Positions 26,828 through 34,783 of a stretch of DNA of 64,000 bases are shown here, in pieces. The DNA lies in assembly GCF_006438845.1 (NCBI RefSeq), contig NZ_RCZJ01000001.1:248001-312000 (forward strand), written 5' to 3'. The translations under genes were made by a program, and so were the position numbers. The number at the start of each line of letters is the position of its first letter. Within the stretch, counting starts at the first letter, position 1. This DNA comes from Variovorax ginsengisoli. Its GTDB lineage: Bacteria > Pseudomonadota > Gammaproteobacteria > Burkholderiales > Burkholderiaceae_C. The notes beneath the pieces were generated by a model that was not told where the DNA came from, searched no databases, and was given only the letters and a program-made list of their open reading frames with translations.

Positions 26828-27541
26828 ATGCCCGCCACGACCACCCCTATCCGCCGCTCTTCAGCCATGCTCGACGAGGCGGAGCCCGGCGATCTGCCGA
26901 CACGCGGCGACACTTTGGCCGATCAGGCCTACCGCCGTCTTCAGCGTGCCCTCATGACCGGCGGGCTCCTGCCCGAGCAGGTGCTGACCGTGCGCGGCAT
27001 CGCCGAAAACTACGGTGTGAGCCTGACGCCGGTGCGCGAGGCGATGCAACGGCTGGTCGCGGAGCGCGCGCTGACCGTGGAGAACGCTCGGACCATTCGC
27101 GTGCCGCGGCTCGATGTCGAGACCTACCGTGAAATCCTGAAGATCCGGCTCGAGCTCGAGCCGATGGCGGCACGCGCTGCGGCAGCGCGCATGAGCAATG
27201 CCGAGATGGACCGGCTGGACGGCGTGGTGGCTACGCACGTGGCTGCCATTCGCGCCAACAAGGCCCATGAAACGCTTTCCGCCAACACCGATTTCCACAT
27301 GTCGATATATCGTGCCTCGGAAGAGCAGGTGCTCGTCGGCATCATTGAAAGCCTCTACCTGCGTGTCGGTCCGACGCTGAACCTTCTGTTTCCGCAGTAT
27401 TGCGGCGGTCTCACTGGTCACGAGGCCCATCTGCAGGCGATCGACGCATTGCGGCGGCGCGATGGCGATGCGCTGGCTGGCGCCATCCGCGAAGACCTGA
27501 CAGAGGGAGCCAAGTTCCTGATCCGGTTGCTCAAAGCCTGA
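26828..27541 (+). CDS. GntR-family regulator, FadR/FCD subfamily
   Basis: A 237-residue protein with the GntR winged HTH (LADQAYRRLQRALMTGGLLP; GVSLTPVREAMQRLVAERAL) and an all-helical FCD ligand-binding domain (LRLELEPMAARAAAARMSN; HMSIYRASEEQVLVGIIESL). The ATG at 26828 is chosen; a GTG five codons upstream is possible. It precedes an ABC transporter and PLP-enzyme operon in the same direction, and matching operator-like words lie before both. The FCD domain usually binds small carboxylates. Confidence 0.92.
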   Translation: MPATTTPIRRSSAMLDEAEPGDLPTRGDTLADQAYRRLQRALMTGGLLPEQVLTVRGIAENYGVSLTPVREAMQRLVAERALTVENARTIRVPRLDVETYREILKIRLELEPMAARAAAARMSNAEMDRLDGVVATHVAAIRANKAHETLSANTDFHMSIYRASEEQVLVGIIESLYLRVGPTLNLLFPQYCGGLTGHEAHLQAIDALRRRDGDALAGAIREDLTEGAKFLIRLLKA

Positions 27542-27542
27542 A

Positions 27543-27556
27543 AGGGCGTGCGCCCT
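27543..27556 (+). terminator. Short GC hairpin just after the GntR stop
   Basis: AGGGCG-TG-CGCCCT forms a 6-bp GC stem directly after the stop codon. It has no T-run of its own; together with the hairpin that follows, it could end or pause transcription. Confidence 0.35.
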
Positions 27557-27559
27557 GAA

Positions 27560-27593
27560 CGCATTTTTCGCAGAGCCATCTGCGAAAAATGCG
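27560..27593. repeat. Perfect 15-bp inverted repeat (hairpin) between GntR gene and ABC operon
   Basis: CGCATTTTTCGCAGA and TCTGCGAAAAATGCG are exact reverse complements with a GCCA loop, giving a 15-bp stem. Internal T and A runs mean the hairpin would look like a terminator core on either strand, but no T-run follows on the plus strand. It sits 5 bp before the TGAATATATTCA palindrome. It may be a transcription barrier, an mRNA stability element or a protein-binding site. Confidence 0.7.
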
Positions 27594-27597
27594 CTTG

Positions 27598-27609
27598 TGA
27601 ATATATTCA
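27598..27609. promoter_or_regulatory. Candidate GntR operator TGAATATATTCA
   Basis: A perfect 12-bp palindrome 75 bp before the start of the binding-protein gene. A 10/12 match lies before the GntR gene. Position and duplication suggest it is the operator that couples the transporter operon to this regulator. Confidence 0.55.
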
Positions 27610-27683
27610 AACGCTCTTATTCTTCATCAGACCCCGGAGCCGACACTCCGTTCTTCGTTCCCGCCCTCCCTGAAAGGCATCCG

Positions 27684-28727
27684 ATGAAGCTCAAACTGTC
27701 CCGTCGCGATTTTGGTTTGACCGCGGCTCAAATGATGGTCGGTTCGATGGCGGGAGGCGCATTGATCGGTGCCGGACCGGTCTTCGGGCAGGCCAACAGA
27801 GCGGTGAACCTCGGCACCTTCGGCAGCATCGACGCGCAGAACTACATCCGCGCCAAGGGCCTCGCGGAAAAGACCTTCGGCGCCGGAACCAAGGTCGAAT
27901 TCGTCACCGTGCGCGCAGGCTCCGAGGTGATCTCGGCGATGGCGGGCAACAGCCTGGACATGTGCAACCTCGGCTCCAGCCCGATGGTGGTGGGCTACGC
28001 CAACGGCGTACAGGCTTCGCTGGTCTACATCTACAAGAACATTGTCGACAGCGAAGCGCTGGTCGTGCAGAACAGCGCCAACATCAAGAAGCTGTCCGAC
28101 CTCAAAGGCAAGCGCGTGGGGCTGCCTTTCAACACCTCGGTGCATTTCGCAGCGCTCGCAGCTTTCAAGACCGCAGGCCTGGGTGTCAACGACGTCCAGC
28201 TCATCAACATGCGCGCCGACACCATCGCGTCGGCCTGGACGCGGCGCGAGATCGATGCGGCTTACATCTGGGTGCCGGTGATCCCGAAGCTGGTCGAAGA
28301 CGCCGGCACGGTGATCTTCAAGACCGGCGACCTCAACACGGCTGCGGGTCTGGTGATGTTCGACGCGTTCCTGGTGCGCGACGAGTTCAAGAAGAAAAAC
28401 CCCGACTTGGTCCTGGCGTTCCTCAAGGATTTCGAACAGATCGCAACCACGTTCAAGCAGAACCCGAAGGAAGTCGTCGACACCATGACGAAGTTCCTCG
28501 GTGTCGACGAGGCGGCCGTGATGCGTTCGCTCAACACCTTCTACCCCGTCTCGGCGAAAGAACAGCTCACTGCGAAGTGGTTGGGCAAGCCCGGCGAGAA
28601 GAACTCCGCGGTCGTCAAGACGCTGCAGGTGCAAGCCGAGTTCCTGAAGGAAACCGGGCAGATCAACGCGCTGCCCAAGGACATGAACGGGCTGGTCGAC
28701 AGCAGCTTCGTGGCACAGCTCGCCTGA
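27684..28727 (+). CDS. ABC transporter periplasmic binding protein, nitrate/sulfonate/taurine type, with Tat-like signal
   Basis: A 347-residue binding protein. The N-terminus KLKLSRRDFGLTAAQMMVG carries SRRDF, a twin-arginine motif, with processing near FGQA. The mature part resembles TauA/SsuA (NLGTFGSIDAQNYIRAKGLA; GNSLDMCNLGSSPMVVGYAN; DLKGKRVGLPFNTSVH). The ATG at 27684 has GAAAGG 7 bp upstream. ATPase and permease genes follow with overlaps. The family imports taurine and alkanesulfonates, but also nitrate and pyrimidine precursors. Given the sulfonate genes nearby, a sulfonate is plausible, not proven. Confidence 0.85.
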   Translation: MKLKLSRRDFGLTAAQMMVGSMAGGALIGAGPVFGQANRAVNLGTFGSIDAQNYIRAKGLAEKTFGAGTKVEFVTVRAGSEVISAMAGNSLDMCNLGSSPMVVGYANGVQASLVYIYKNIVDSEALVVQNSANIKKLSDLKGKRVGLPFNTSVHFAALAAFKTAGLGVNDVQLINMRADTIASAWTRREIDAAYIWVPVIPKLVEDAGTVIFKTGDLNTAAGLVMFDAFLVRDEFKKKNPDLVLAFLKDFEQIATTFKQNPKEVVDTMTKFLGVDEAAVMRSLNTFYPVSAKEQLTAKWLGKPGEKNSAVVKTLQVQAEFLKETGQINALPKDMNGLVDSSFVAQLA

Positions 28728-29554
28728 TGCAGGGCGATATTCCCGCCGCCAGCGGCGCTGCGCCTGCGGTCAAGGCGCGCTTCGACAAGGTCACCAAGCG
28801 CTTCGGCACCGGTGACAACGCGGTGCAGGCGCTGGAGCCGATTTCGCTCGACATCGCGGAGAACGCCTTCGTGTGCCTGGTCGGGCCGTCGGGGTGCGGC
28901 AAGAGCACGCTGCTCAACATCTTGGCCGGCTTCGAGAAGCCGACCACCGGCCAGGCGCTCATGGACGGCACGCCCGTGCGCGGACCCGACCCGCGGCGCG
29001 GCGTGGTGTTTCAGCAGGGCGCGCTGTTCACGTGGATGAGCGTGCGTGACAACGTCGCCTTCGGACCGCTCGCCACCGGCAAGCCGTCGGCCGAAGCCGG
29101 CCGCATCGCGGACCGCTATCTCGAGATGGTCGGCCTCACGGCCTTTGCCAAGCGCTACCCCTACGAACTTTCAGGCGGCATGCAGCAGCGCGTTGGTATC
29201 GCACGCGCGCTGGCCAACGACCCCGAAATCCTGCTGATGGACGAGCCCTTCGCAGCACTCGATGCGCAGACGCGCGAGTTGCTGCAGGAGGAAATCAAGC
29301 GCATCTGGCAGAGCACGCGCAAGACGGTGCTGTGGATCACGCACAGCATCGAGGAAGCGCTGTTCCTGGCGACCGACATCGTCGTGATGTCGGCGCGGCC
29401 GGGCCGCATCAAGGCACGCCTGGCGCCGCAGTTCGCGTTGAGCGAAGACCCGGCGGTGGTGGCGAGTGTGGAGTTCGTGCGCATGAAGGCCGAGATCTTC
29501 GGCCTCCTGCGCGAAGAATCGCTGGCCGCGCAGCGGCAGGAGGCCGGGCGATGA
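28727..29554 (+). CDS. ABC transporter ATPase (TauB/SsuB type)
   Basis: A 275-residue ATP-binding subunit. Walker A is GPSGCGKSTLLNILAG, the Q-loop GVVFQQGALFTWMSV, the signature LSGGMQQRVGIARALA, and Walker B ILLMDEPFAALD, with H-loop VLWITHSIEEAL. It powers uptake with the permease that follows. The start overlaps the binding-protein stop by one base (TGATG). Confidence 0.93.
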   Translation: MQGDIPAASGAAPAVKARFDKVTKRFGTGDNAVQALEPISLDIAENAFVCLVGPSGCGKSTLLNILAGFEKPTTGQALMDGTPVRGPDPRRGVVFQQGALFTWMSVRDNVAFGPLATGKPSAEAGRIADRYLEMVGLTAFAKRYPYELSGGMQQRVGIARALANDPEILLMDEPFAALDAQTRELLQEEIKRIWQSTRKTVLWITHSIEEALFLATDIVVMSARPGRIKARLAPQFALSEDPAVVASVEFVRMKAEIFGLLREESLAAQRQEAGR

Positions 29555-30366
29555 GCAGCCTCGCCACCCCGCGCGACGGCGGCCGCACCTCGCGGTCGCT
29601 GGTCATCAACCTGGGCTCGTTCGCCGCCTTGCTTTTGCTGTGGGTGCTCGTGACGACACCCTTCGGCGAGAGGCCGCTGGTTGCTCCCTTGTTCCTCCCG
29701 TCGCCCGGCTCGGTATGGGACACCTTTCTGATGCTGCTGAAAAACGGCTACCAGGGCAAGACGCTGGGCTACCACCTGGGCATCAGCCTGTTCCGCTTCG
29801 GCATCGCTTTCCTGATGTCGGTCGTCGTCGCCGTGCCGCTGGGCCTGTGGATGGGCATGAACGAAACCGTGAAGGCGGTCCTCGATCCACCCATCGAAAT
29901 CAGCCGCCCGATGCCCAAGCTGGCGCTGCTGCCGCTGCTCATCATCTGGTTCGGCATCGGCGAGGTGGCGAAGGTGGTGATCATCGTGCTGGCGCTGTTC
30001 CCGATCCTCTCGATCAGCGCCATGCAGGCCGTGCGCGGCGTGGGTCGCCGCAAGGTGCAGGCGGCTCTGGCGCTGGGTGCATCGAGAGCCATGATCTTCA
30101 GGCGGGTCATCTTTCCTGCCAGCCTGCCTGGCATTTTCACGAGCGTCCGTGTGTGCATCGGCCTGGGCGTGACCATGTTGGTCGGCGCCGAGATGATCGC
30201 CACCAGCGCGGGCATTGCGTACATGGCGATGTCGGCATCGGACTTTCTCTTGACCAACGTGGTGATCGTCGGCGCGCTGATCATGGCCGCGCTGGGTTAC
30301 CTGCTCGACCTGTGCGCCCGCGCGCTCGAGAACCGCATCGTCCACTGGGGCGGGAAGGAAGGCTGA
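29551..30366 (+). CDS. ABC transporter permease (TauC/SsuC type)
   Basis: A 271-residue inner-membrane permease with about six membrane segments. The EAA motif region that contacts the ATPase is GVGRRKVQAALALGASRAMI followed by FRRVIFPASLPGIFTSVRV. Its ATG overlaps the ATPase stop (ATGA), and a single base separates it from the PLP enzyme, so transporter and enzyme are one operon. Confidence 0.93.
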   Translation: MSSLATPRDGGRTSRSLVINLGSFAALLLLWVLVTTPFGERPLVAPLFLPSPGSVWDTFLMLLKNGYQGKTLGYHLGISLFRFGIAFLMSVVVAVPLGLWMGMNETVKAVLDPPIEISRPMPKLALLPLLIIWFGIGEVAKVVIIVLALFPILSISAMQAVRGVGRRKVQAALALGASRAMIFRRVIFPASLPGIFTSVRVCIGLGVTMLVGAEMIATSAGIAYMAMSASDFLLTNVVIVGALIMAALGYLLDLCARALENRIVHWGGKEG

Positions 30367-30367
30367 C

Positions 30368-31603
30368 ATGACCCTGTTGCCCAAGGAAGGGACCCCTTGG
30401 CCGGAGCTGAAAGCGCAGTTGCAGGAGGCCGGACAGCGCGACGTCGACTGGCGCGGGGGGCGCGTGCCGATGTTCATCCACTACGCCGGCGAGGATGTGC
30501 TCGAGGTCGCCAAGCAGGCGTACCTGATGTACTTCTCCGAGAACGGCCTGGGCCTGCGCGCGTTCGGCAGCCTGGCGCGTTTCGAATCCGAAGTGGTGGC
30601 GATGGCCCTGGGGCTGCTGCATGGCAGCCCTTCAGCGCGGGGCGCCATGACCACAGGCGGGACCGAAAGCATCTTTCTGGCGGTGAAGGCCGCGCGCGAC
30701 CAGGCGCGGCAGCGCAACCCAGCCATGGGAACGGCGCAGATCGTGATGGCCGCCAGCGCGCATCCGGCCTTCGACAAGGCCGCGCACTTCATGGGGCTGA
30801 CGCCGATTCGCACGCCGCTGCGGGCTGACTTCACCGCAGATCCGCAGGCGATCGCCGCGGCGATCACGCCGGACACCGTGATGGTGGTGGGGTCGGTGCC
30901 AGCGTTTCCGCACGGCGTGGTCGACCCCATCGGCGAGATCGCCGCTGTGGCCAGCGCACAGGGCGTGTGGATGCATGTCGACGCCTGCGTCGGCGGTTAT
31001 TTCGCACCCTTCGCGCAGCAACTCGGCGTCCAGCTGCCCGATTGGGACTTCGCGGTGCCGGGCGTGGTGTCGATCTCTGCGGACTTGCACAAGTATGGCT
31101 ACACGGCGAAGGGCGCTTCGACGCTCTTCTTCCGCGACGCCGAGAGCTTCGCCGGCATGGGCTGGTATTTCGACGGCTGGCCGCGCGGCCAGTACTTCAC
31201 GAACACGCTGGTGGGCACACGCGCAGGCGGTGCGATCGCCGCTGCGTGGGCGGTGATGAATTATCTCGGTGAGGCCGGCTACCGTCGCATCGCCGAGCGG
31301 GTGCTGGCCACGCGGCGCGCGCTGCAGGACGGCGCGGCCGAACTGGGACTGTCGACCTTCGGCACACCGCAGCTCTCGATCCTCGCCTATGGCTCGCCCG
31401 CGCACGACATTGCTGCCATCGGTGCAGGGCTGACGAAGCGCGGCTGGGTGGCCGGCTATGTCACCGAACCCTCGGGACTGCACCACATGCTCAACCTGAC
31501 GCACGAGCCGGTGGTGGGGCGCTACCTGGACGATCTGGCGGCGGCCATCCGGGAAGCGCCGGCACCGCAGGGACAGGCAGTCGGACCGCTGGCGCAATAC
31601 TGA
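30368..31603 (+). CDS. PLP-dependent group II decarboxylase / sphingosine-1-phosphate-lyase-like enzyme
   Basis: A 411-residue fold-type I PLP enzyme. GAMTTGGTESIFLAVKAARD binds the cofactor phosphate, HVDACVGGYFAPF holds the PLP-contacting Asp, and the Schiff-base lysine is at about residue 242 in SADLHKYGYTAKGAST. That last motif resembles sphingosine-1-phosphate lyases more than glutamate decarboxylases. The enzyme could decarboxylate an amino acid or cleave a 2-amino-3-hydroxy compound. It is in an operon with a sulfonate-type importer. With taurine-related chemistry nearby, cysteate decarboxylation or sulfonolipid-base cleavage, either of which would give taurine, are attractive guesses. 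Confidence 0.8.
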   Translation: MTLLPKEGTPWPELKAQLQEAGQRDVDWRGGRVPMFIHYAGEDVLEVAKQAYLMYFSENGLGLRAFGSLARFESEVVAMALGLLHGSPSARGAMTTGGTESIFLAVKAARDQARQRNPAMGTAQIVMAASAHPAFDKAAHFMGLTPIRTPLRADFTADPQAIAAAITPDTVMVVGSVPAFPHGVVDPIGEIAAVASAQGVWMHVDACVGGYFAPFAQQLGVQLPDWDFAVPGVVSISADLHKYGYTAKGASTLFFRDAESFAGMGWYFDGWPRGQYFTNTLVGTRAGGAIAAAWAVMNYLGEAGYRRIAERVLATRRALQDGAAELGLSTFGTPQLSILAYGSPAHDIAAIGAGLTKRGWVAGYVTEPSGLHHMLNLTHEPVVGRYLDDLAAAIREAPAPQGQAVGPLAQY

Positions 31604-31707
31604 CCTCGGTTGCGCAGCCGCGACGCGCGCGAGAACCAGCTTGCGCTCGCGGCGTCGCACAGCGTCGATCGTTCAACAGCGAAGGCGCTGCGGAGTGAGG
31701 CCCGCCG

Positions 31708-33144
31708 TCAGGTCCCGTGCTTGACCGCCACGGTCTTGAGCGTGGTGAAACCGTAAAGCGCCTCGAAGCCCTTCTCGCGGCCATAGCCCGACGACTTCAC
31801 GCCGCCGAAGGGCAGTTCGACGCCGCCGCCCGCGCCGTAGTTATTGATGAAGACCTGGCCGGCGCGCACGCGCTTGGCCATGCGGAACTGGCGGGCGCCG
31901 TTCTCGGTCCACACGCCCGCCACCAGGCCGAACGCGGTCGCGTTCGCCAGTGCCACCGCCTCGTCCTCACCGCTGAAGGCCATCGCCGCCAGCACCGGGC
32001 CAAACACCTCTTCCTGTGCGAGACGGTGGTCGACCGGCACGTCGCGCAGAAGGGTCGGCGCCTGGTAGAAGCCGGTCTCGGGCGCCTCGTCGACGACCAC
32101 GCCCTGCGCCACCATCGGAATGCCGGCGACCTGCGCGTCCGACAAAAAATCCCAGACGCGCTGTTGCTGGGTCTGGCGGATCAGCGGGCCGACATCGAGG
32201 TCCATCGCGGCCGGGCCGACGCGCAGCGCCTCGAACGCGCGGCCGAGTCGCTCGAGCACCGGTTCATAGATGGTGCGCTCGATCAGCACGCGCGAGCCGG
32301 CCGAACAGGTCTGGCCGGCGTTCTGCACGATGGCGTTGATCAGCACCGGGATGGCGGCATCGATGTCCGCGTCGGCGAACAGGATCTGCGGACTCTTGCC
32401 GCCCAGTTCGAGCGTGACCGGGCAGTGCCGCTCGGCCGCCACCTGCTGGATCAGCGTGCCGACCTTCGGGCTCCCGGTGAAGCTGATGTGGTCGATGCCC
32501 TCGTGGCGCGCCAGCGCGTCGCCCACCTCGTGGCCGTAGCCGGTGACGATGTTCAAGGCGCCTGCAGGGAAGCCGGCTTCCGCGGCGAGCTGCGCCACCC
32601 GGATCAGCGACAGGCAGGCATCTTCTGCCGGCTTGACCACGCAGACATTGCCCGCAGCCAGCGCGCCGCCCACGCTGCGCCCGAAGATCTGCATCGGGTA
32701 GTTCCACGGGATCACGTGGCCGGTCACGCCATGGGGCTCGCGCCAGGTGAAAACGCTGTAGCCGTCCTGGTAGGGGATGGTTTCGCCGTGCAGCTTGTCG
32801 CAGGCGCCGGCGTAGAACTCGAAGTAGCGCACCAGTGCCAGCGCGTCGGCGCGCGCCTGCTTGACGGGTTTGCCGCAGTCGCGCTGCTCGAGCAATGCAA
32901 GCTCGTCCACGTGCTCGGCGATCTTCTGCGACAGGCGGTACAGGAGCCGTCCCCGTTCGGCTGCGCTCACCTTGTGCCAGACGCTCTCGAAACAATCGCG
33001 GGCAGCGCGCACCGCGGTGTCGATGTCGGCGGCGTTGCTGCGCTGGATCTCGTCGAAAACCTGGCCGTCCGACGGGTCGATGACGGGGAGGGTGCGGCCG
33101 GATGAAGACGGCACGTCGGCGTTGGCGATGTAGTTGAGTTGCAT
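31708..33144 (-). CDS. NAD(P)-dependent aldehyde dehydrogenase
   Basis: A 478-residue non-acylating aldehyde dehydrogenase. VIPWNYPMQIFGRSVGGALA binds the cofactor, the general-base Glu is in TLELGGKSPQILFADADID, and the nucleophilic Cys is in NAGQTCSAGSRVLIE. The C-terminal PFGGVKSSGYGREKG is also typical. The ATG at 33144 gives the usual length. The gene converges with the PLP-enzyme operon. If that enzyme releases a fatty or other aldehyde, this dehydrogenase could oxidise it, but the opposite strand suggests separate regulation. Confidence 0.92.
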   Translation of the reverse strand: MQLNYIANADVPSSSGRTLPVIDPSDGQVFDEIQRSNAADIDTAVRAARDCFESVWHKVSAAERGRLLYRLSQKIAEHVDELALLEQRDCGKPVKQARADALALVRYFEFYAGACDKLHGETIPYQDGYSVFTWREPHGVTGHVIPWNYPMQIFGRSVGGALAAGNVCVVKPAEDACLSLIRVAQLAAEAGFPAGALNIVTGYGHEVGDALARHEGIDHISFTGSPKVGTLIQQVAAERHCPVTLELGGKSPQILFADADIDAAIPVLINAIVQNAGQTCSAGSRVLIERTIYEPVLERLGRAFEALRVGPAAMDLDVGPLIRQTQQQRVWDFLSDAQVAGIPMVAQGVVVDEAPETGFYQAPTLLRDVPVDHRLAQEEVFGPVLAAMAFSGEDEAVALANATAFGLVAGVWTENGARQFRMAKRVRAGQVFINNYGAGGGVELPFGGVKSSGYGREKGFEALYGFTTLKTVAVKHGT

Positions 33145-33331
33145 GGTGAAGAACGCGCCGCAAGGTTGCGCTGGAAGTTGTCTCTGGGTGCTTGATGGGG
33201 CAGGGCGAACGCCGGACCGCAAGCGCGGTATGGTCGGTACCCAGCCGCCAATGGTAAGAGCACCCGGCGGAACGTGCCGCCGCCCCTGGCCCGGCCCTTG
33301 AAACCGGGCTCCCGCGCCCCAACTGCGATCC

Positions 33332-33712
33332 ATGAATGCCACACGCCCTGTCGCCCCCAAGACCAGCCTCGACGTCACCGAAAGGCTGGCCCATCTCCTC
33401 GAACGGCTCGAACACAGCGTCGTCCCGGTGGGTGCAGACCAGTACCGCTCGGTCGTGATGCATCTCGTCAACGAATTTGCCGATGTCGCGCCCGGCGTGG
33501 CGCTGGGTCGGTTGCTCGACCGCTATCCCGCGGCGGCCGAGGTCTACGAAAATCTGCAGTACGGGCACGCCGGGCTCTGCCGGTCGGCGCTGGACGCCGC
33601 CATGTCCGCTGAACTCCGCGCCAAGGAAGCCATCGCTCGCGCCATGGGCGCGCCGGCTGCCAGCCGCCCGCTCGTTCCACCCTCACCGGATGCCGACCAT
33701 GTCCAAGGATGA
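33332..33712 (+). CDS. Hypothetical protein, 126 aa
   Basis: I do not recognise this family. It is mostly helical by composition, with a repeated hydrophobic pattern in TERLAHLLERLEHSVVP and VNEFADVAPGVALGRLLDRY, and has no signal peptide or membrane segment. It is divergent from the aldehyde dehydrogenase, and its 3' end overlaps the start of the next small gene by 14 bp, so the two are probably co-expressed. Codon use looks like the neighbouring genes, supporting real coding. Confidence 0.65.
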   Translation: MNATRPVAPKTSLDVTERLAHLLERLEHSVVPVGADQYRSVVMHLVNEFADVAPGVALGRLLDRYPAAAEVYENLQYGHAGLCRSALDAAMSAELRAKEAIARAMGAPAASRPLVPPSPDADHVQG

Positions 33713-33932
33713 CGTCAAGACGGCCGTCGTTGCCGACGGCCTGCGCTACAAGTCGAAGCCCTCCGGGTCGCCGTTTCGGGCGTCGTCGTCGTTCAGCGGC
33801 GCGACCATGTCGTGCTTCATGTGCGGCAAGCACCGTCTGCGTTCGCAGATGCGCACGCGCCAGGTGCTCGGCAAGTCGCAGAGCGTCTGTGCGCCTTCGT
33901 GCAAGGCGCTGGCCGAGCAATTGGACGGCTGA
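33699..33932 (+). CDS. Small four-cysteine (zinc-ribbon-like) protein, 77 aa
   Basis: A basic 77-residue protein containing SCFMCGKHRLRSQMRTRQ followed by VCAPSCKALAEQL: a CxxC and a CxxxC about 20 residues apart, which could bind one zinc ion. Such small basic ribbon proteins often touch nucleic acid or other proteins, but the role is unknown. The ATG at 33699 overlaps the preceding gene. Confidence 0.65.
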   Translation: MSKDDVKTAVVADGLRYKSKPSGSPFRASSSFSGATMSCFMCGKHRLRSQMRTRQVLGKSQSVCAPSCKALAEQLDG

Positions 33933-34015
33933 GCGGCGCCGGCACCTGCGCGAATATCGACGATGTAGTTCGAACGGGTACTTGAGTTAGGACGCGGCCT
34001 GGGTTGAAATTCGTT

Positions 34016-34068
34016 TTAAGAATTGGAAACAATATTGGTGCGGAAATTGCACCGGTAACTATTCTTAA
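34016..34068. repeat. Nested inverted repeats in an AT-rich pocket
   Basis: TTAAGAAT (34016-34023) pairs with ATTCTTAA (34061-34068), enclosing GGTGC (34037-34041) and GCACC (34049-34053). The segment is clearly AT-richer than its surroundings and lies about 70 bp before the next start codon. It may be a promoter/operator or structured 5' leader; nothing more specific is recognisable. Confidence 0.4.
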
Positions 34069-34136
34069 CCGAGAGACCGGATGCGAGGCTGCGCGAAGCG
34101 CGGTGCCCGCCGGTCTGGCCCGCAAGGAGGACTATT

Positions 34137-34703
34137 TTGAGCAACCCGCGCCACGTCGTCATGCAAGTGGTGAAGCGCTCTGGAGGCGCCACGCACCACG
34201 TGGGCTTTTTCATCGACGACCACTTCGTGGAACGTCTGCGTCAGCTGCGTTCGCTGGTGCCGCCCTTGACCGCACTCAACAAACAGCGCGACCTGGTCAT
34301 CGACAAGGTGCGCGTGAGAATGCCGAACGCCGTGTGGCGCAGTGGGTCGATGGTCGAAGATCAGATCGAGGGCTCCTGCATCGTGATCGCGAACGAGGGT
34401 CTCTTCAGTTGCGGCGGCAAGGATCGCCGGACCAAGGAAAAGCTGGTGACCTACGCTTTTCCCATCGCCCGACTCAGCGAATTGCATGCCGAACGCCAGG
34501 CCGGCGAAACCCTCTACATCCGCGACGGCGTATTCACCAACGACGAACCGGCCGATTCGCCGGCTGGCCGGTGGGTGGCGTCTCTTCATGAACTTGAAGA
34601 GATGCGAGTGCCCGATGCGCCGTCGGATTTCGACACGCTGCAGGGCGTGCCCCTGCGTGCCGAGCAGGGTGCTCATGTGCCTCCGAGCCTGCATCTGAAC
34701 TGA
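34137..34703 (+). CDS. Hypothetical protein, 188 aa, TTG start
   Basis: An unrecognised protein of 188 residues. A very good ribosome site, AAGGAGG, ends about 8 bp before TTG 34137, which decides the unusual start; the first in-frame ATG is eight codons later and has no such site. The sequence is soluble, with no signal peptide, and the C-terminal third (DSPAGRWVASLHELEEMRVP) is acidic. It stands alone between the small-protein pair and Bug-4, with an AT-rich structured leader in front. Confidence 0.7.
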   Translation: MSNPRHVVMQVVKRSGGATHHVGFFIDDHFVERLRQLRSLVPPLTALNKQRDLVIDKVRVRMPNAVWRSGSMVEDQIEGSCIVIANEGLFSCGGKDRRTKEKLVTYAFPIARLSELHAERQAGETLYIRDGVFTNDEPADSPAGRWVASLHELEEMRVPDAPSDFDTLQGVPLRAEQGAHVPPSLHLN

Positions 34704-34783
34704 GGCCGCTGAACTGCTCCAGTAGACTTCCCTGCGTGAAGACCGGCGCGATGTCCGTGCCGGCGACGGAGACACCCCTCGAC

